From Isosphaeraceae bacterium EP7 (GTDB lineage Bacteria; Planctomycetota; Planctomycetia; Isosphaerales; Isosphaeraceae), in NCBI GenBank assembly GCA_038400315.1, contig CP151667.1, positions 4,661,174 to 4,725,173 of the forward strand: DNA of 64,000 bases, written 5' to 3'. Each line of letters opens with the position of its first letter. The stretch's first letter is position 1. Positions 62,812-64,000 of the stretch are shown here, piece after piece. Both the position numbers and the translations under genes were made by a program. The notes beneath the pieces were generated by a model, which was given only the letters and a program-made list of their open reading frames with translations, was not told the origin of the DNA and made no database searches.

Positions 62812-64000
62812 ATGGGTATTTCGACGCGGGCCGCGGCCCGCATGTTCCGTCCCTTCGTGCTGGGCGTCTCGGCCCTGGCCCTGGCCGTCACCCCGGCCTT
62901 CTCCGCCGGGCCGATCGACAAAGCCTTGCCGGATTCGACGATCCTCTTCGTCCGGGTCACCAACGCGGCCGCATTTCGCGAGTCCCTCCGTCAGAGCTCG
63001 ACCGGCCAGTTGATCGCCGACCCGGCCATGAAGCCGCTGGTCGACGATTTTCTCGGCAAGCTGGAAGGGCAGAGCAGCGAGCTCAAGGCCAAGCTGGGCG
63101 TCAGCATCAGCGAGCTGCTGGAACTGCCGCAGGGCCCGATCAACGTGTCCCTGATCGCACGTCCCGACGCCAAGGTGCCGGTCGCCTTGCTGATCGCGGC
63201 CGATGCCGGCAAGAACAAGGAGACGGTGCAGGGGGTCCTCACCAAGGCCACCGCCCAGGCCGAGGAGAAGGGCGCAAAGGTCGCCACCGAAGAGTTCAAG
63301 GGTGTGACCATTAACCTGGTCAAGCCCCCCAGGAAAGATGACAACGCCCCCGACGTCACGTTCGCCTGGGCCAACACCGGCACCACCTTCAACATCACCA
63401 GCGATGTCGACGCCCTGAAGGAATTCCTCACCAACGCCGAGGGACGCGAGGACTCACTGTTCTCCAACGAGTCGTACCAGGCCGTCCTGAAGCGGGTCGG
63501 TGCCGAGTCCCAGGTCCTCTGGTTCCTCGACGCCAACAAGGCGCTGCAGCTCGCGCTGGCCGCTGCGGCCAAGGGCGACGGCGGGGCCAATGTCCAGCAG
63601 GTCGAGGCCGTCCTCCAGCTGCTCGGGCTCAAGGGCCTGAAGGCCATCGGCGGCGGCACGACGTACGGCGTCGGCGGATACGACACCCTCACCAAGACTT
63701 ACTTCTACACCCCGGGCCCCGCCCAGGGAGTGCTCAAGGTCTTCAACACGCCGAAAGCCGACCTTCGTCCCCAGGCATGGGTGCCCGCCACGGTGGCCAC
63801 CTACCAGAGCCTGAGCTGGGACCTTGACGCCGCCTGGTCGGCGGTCAACGAGCTGGCCAATACCTTCCAGCCGGGAATCCTGCAGGTCGTCCAGCAGCAG
63901 CTCGTCGGTCCCGACGGGCAGACCCTCGACTTCCAGAAGGACCTCTTCGGCCCCATCGGCGACCGCATCACGGCGATCTCGGACTTCAAGAAGCCGACCG
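62812..64000 (+). CDS. Secreted protein of unknown function, cut by the window end
   Basis: Open for 396 codons from ATG at 62812 to the edge; at least the C-terminus is missing. Signal peptide (FVLGVSALALAVTPAFSAGP). The mature sequence starts IDKALPDSTILFVRVTNAAA, then alternating strand-helix units (INVSLIARPDAKVPVALLIA, KETVQGVLTKATAQAEEKGA, VTINLVKPPRKDD, GTTFNITSDVDALKEFL), resembling planctomycete proteins of the DUF3352-like type. That link is weak. CAGGAG lies 9 bases upstream. Role unknown. Confidence 0.8.
   Translation, partial: MGISTRAAARMFRPFVLGVSALALAVTPAFSAGPIDKALPDSTILFVRVTNAAAFRESLRQSSTGQLIADPAMKPLVDDFLGKLEGQSSELKAKLGVSISELLELPQGPINVSLIARPDAKVPVALLIAADAGKNKETVQGVLTKATAQAEEKGAKVATEEFKGVTINLVKPPRKDDNAPDVTFAWANTGTTFNITSDVDALKEFLTNAEGREDSLFSNESYQAVLKRVGAESQVLWFLDANKALQLALAAAAKGDGGANVQQVEAVLQLLGLKGLKAIGGGTTYGVGGYDTLTKTYFYTPGPAQGVLKVFNTPKADLRPQAWVPATVATYQSLSWDLDAAWSAVNELANTFQPGILQVVQQQLVGPDGQTLDFQKDLFGPIGDRITAISDFKKPT

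Overview
The window is a GC-rich stretch of a planctomycete chromosome, most probably from the family Isosphaeraceae. The assignment rests on gene content read directly: a DUF1559 prepilin-like protein paired with a small carboxypeptidase-regulatory-like lipoprotein, a Tat-exported Gfo/Idh/MocA oxidoreductase beside a ThuA protein, a DUF1080 protein, a PEP-CTERM protein, a protein with an ALERRDLM-type N-terminal motif, a very large Ser/Thr kinase with a TPR tail, and many secreted proteins of unknown function. I recognise 45 protein-coding genes with good or fair support plus one doubtful small one. I see no tRNA, rRNA, CRISPR array, insertion sequence, phage gene or replication origin.

Layout. 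1-8.4 kb (minus strand): a hybrid sensor kinase cut by the window start, two secreted proteins, the lipoprotein/DUF1559 pair and a single-domain response regulator. 8.6-11.5 kb (plus): an Ala/Pro-rich lipoprotein, a small membrane protein and a BON-domain protein, each followed by a clear hairpin. 11.6-16.5 kb: a GH10-like barrel protein and three NAD(P)-dependent dehydrogenases. 16.5-20.2 kb: the kinase. 20.7-24.6 kb: lipoprotein, PIG-L deacetylase, ALERRDLM protein and PEP-CTERM protein. 24.8-29.1 kb: an o-succinylbenzoate synthase-type enolase, then a coupled pair of a secreted repeat protein and a DisA_N-type diadenylate cyclase. 29.2-33.0 kb: an MMPL/RND transporter with a TPR protein. 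33.3-38.4 kb: DUF1080, BamA and a c-type heme protein. 39.2-42.5 kb: a nitrilase translationally coupled to a SufS-SufE fusion. 42.7-49.2 kb: small lipoprotein, HU/IHF, two overlapping YkgJ-type cysteine-cluster proteins, MoaA and GlnE. 49.2-50.8 kb: a thioredoxin-protease fusion. 51.5-56.8 kb: a TetR-controlled RND efflux operon with two visible operators. 56.9-64.0 kb: ThuA, Gfo/Idh, an FGE-fold protein, ApbE, a trypsin-like protease and a secreted protein cut by the window end.

How the genes work together. The clearest functional units are the TetR/RND/adaptor operon; the nitrilase-SufSE pair (sulfur mobilisation for Fe-S clusters); MMPL with its TPR partner; the diadenylate cyclase pair; and the ThuA, Gfo/Idh and FGE-fold cluster, which probably acts on exported carbohydrate substrates. 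BamA implies an outer membrane. Housekeeping functions are molybdopterin synthesis (moaA), nitrogen control (glnE), a menaquinone-type enzyme (menC-like) and nucleoid structure (HU). The most unusual items are protein architectures: DisA_N with RHE instead of RHR, the thioredoxin-trypsin fusion, the SufS-SufE fusion, a BamA with a long proline-rich linker, and GH10-like and FGE-like proteins that lack expected catalytic residues.
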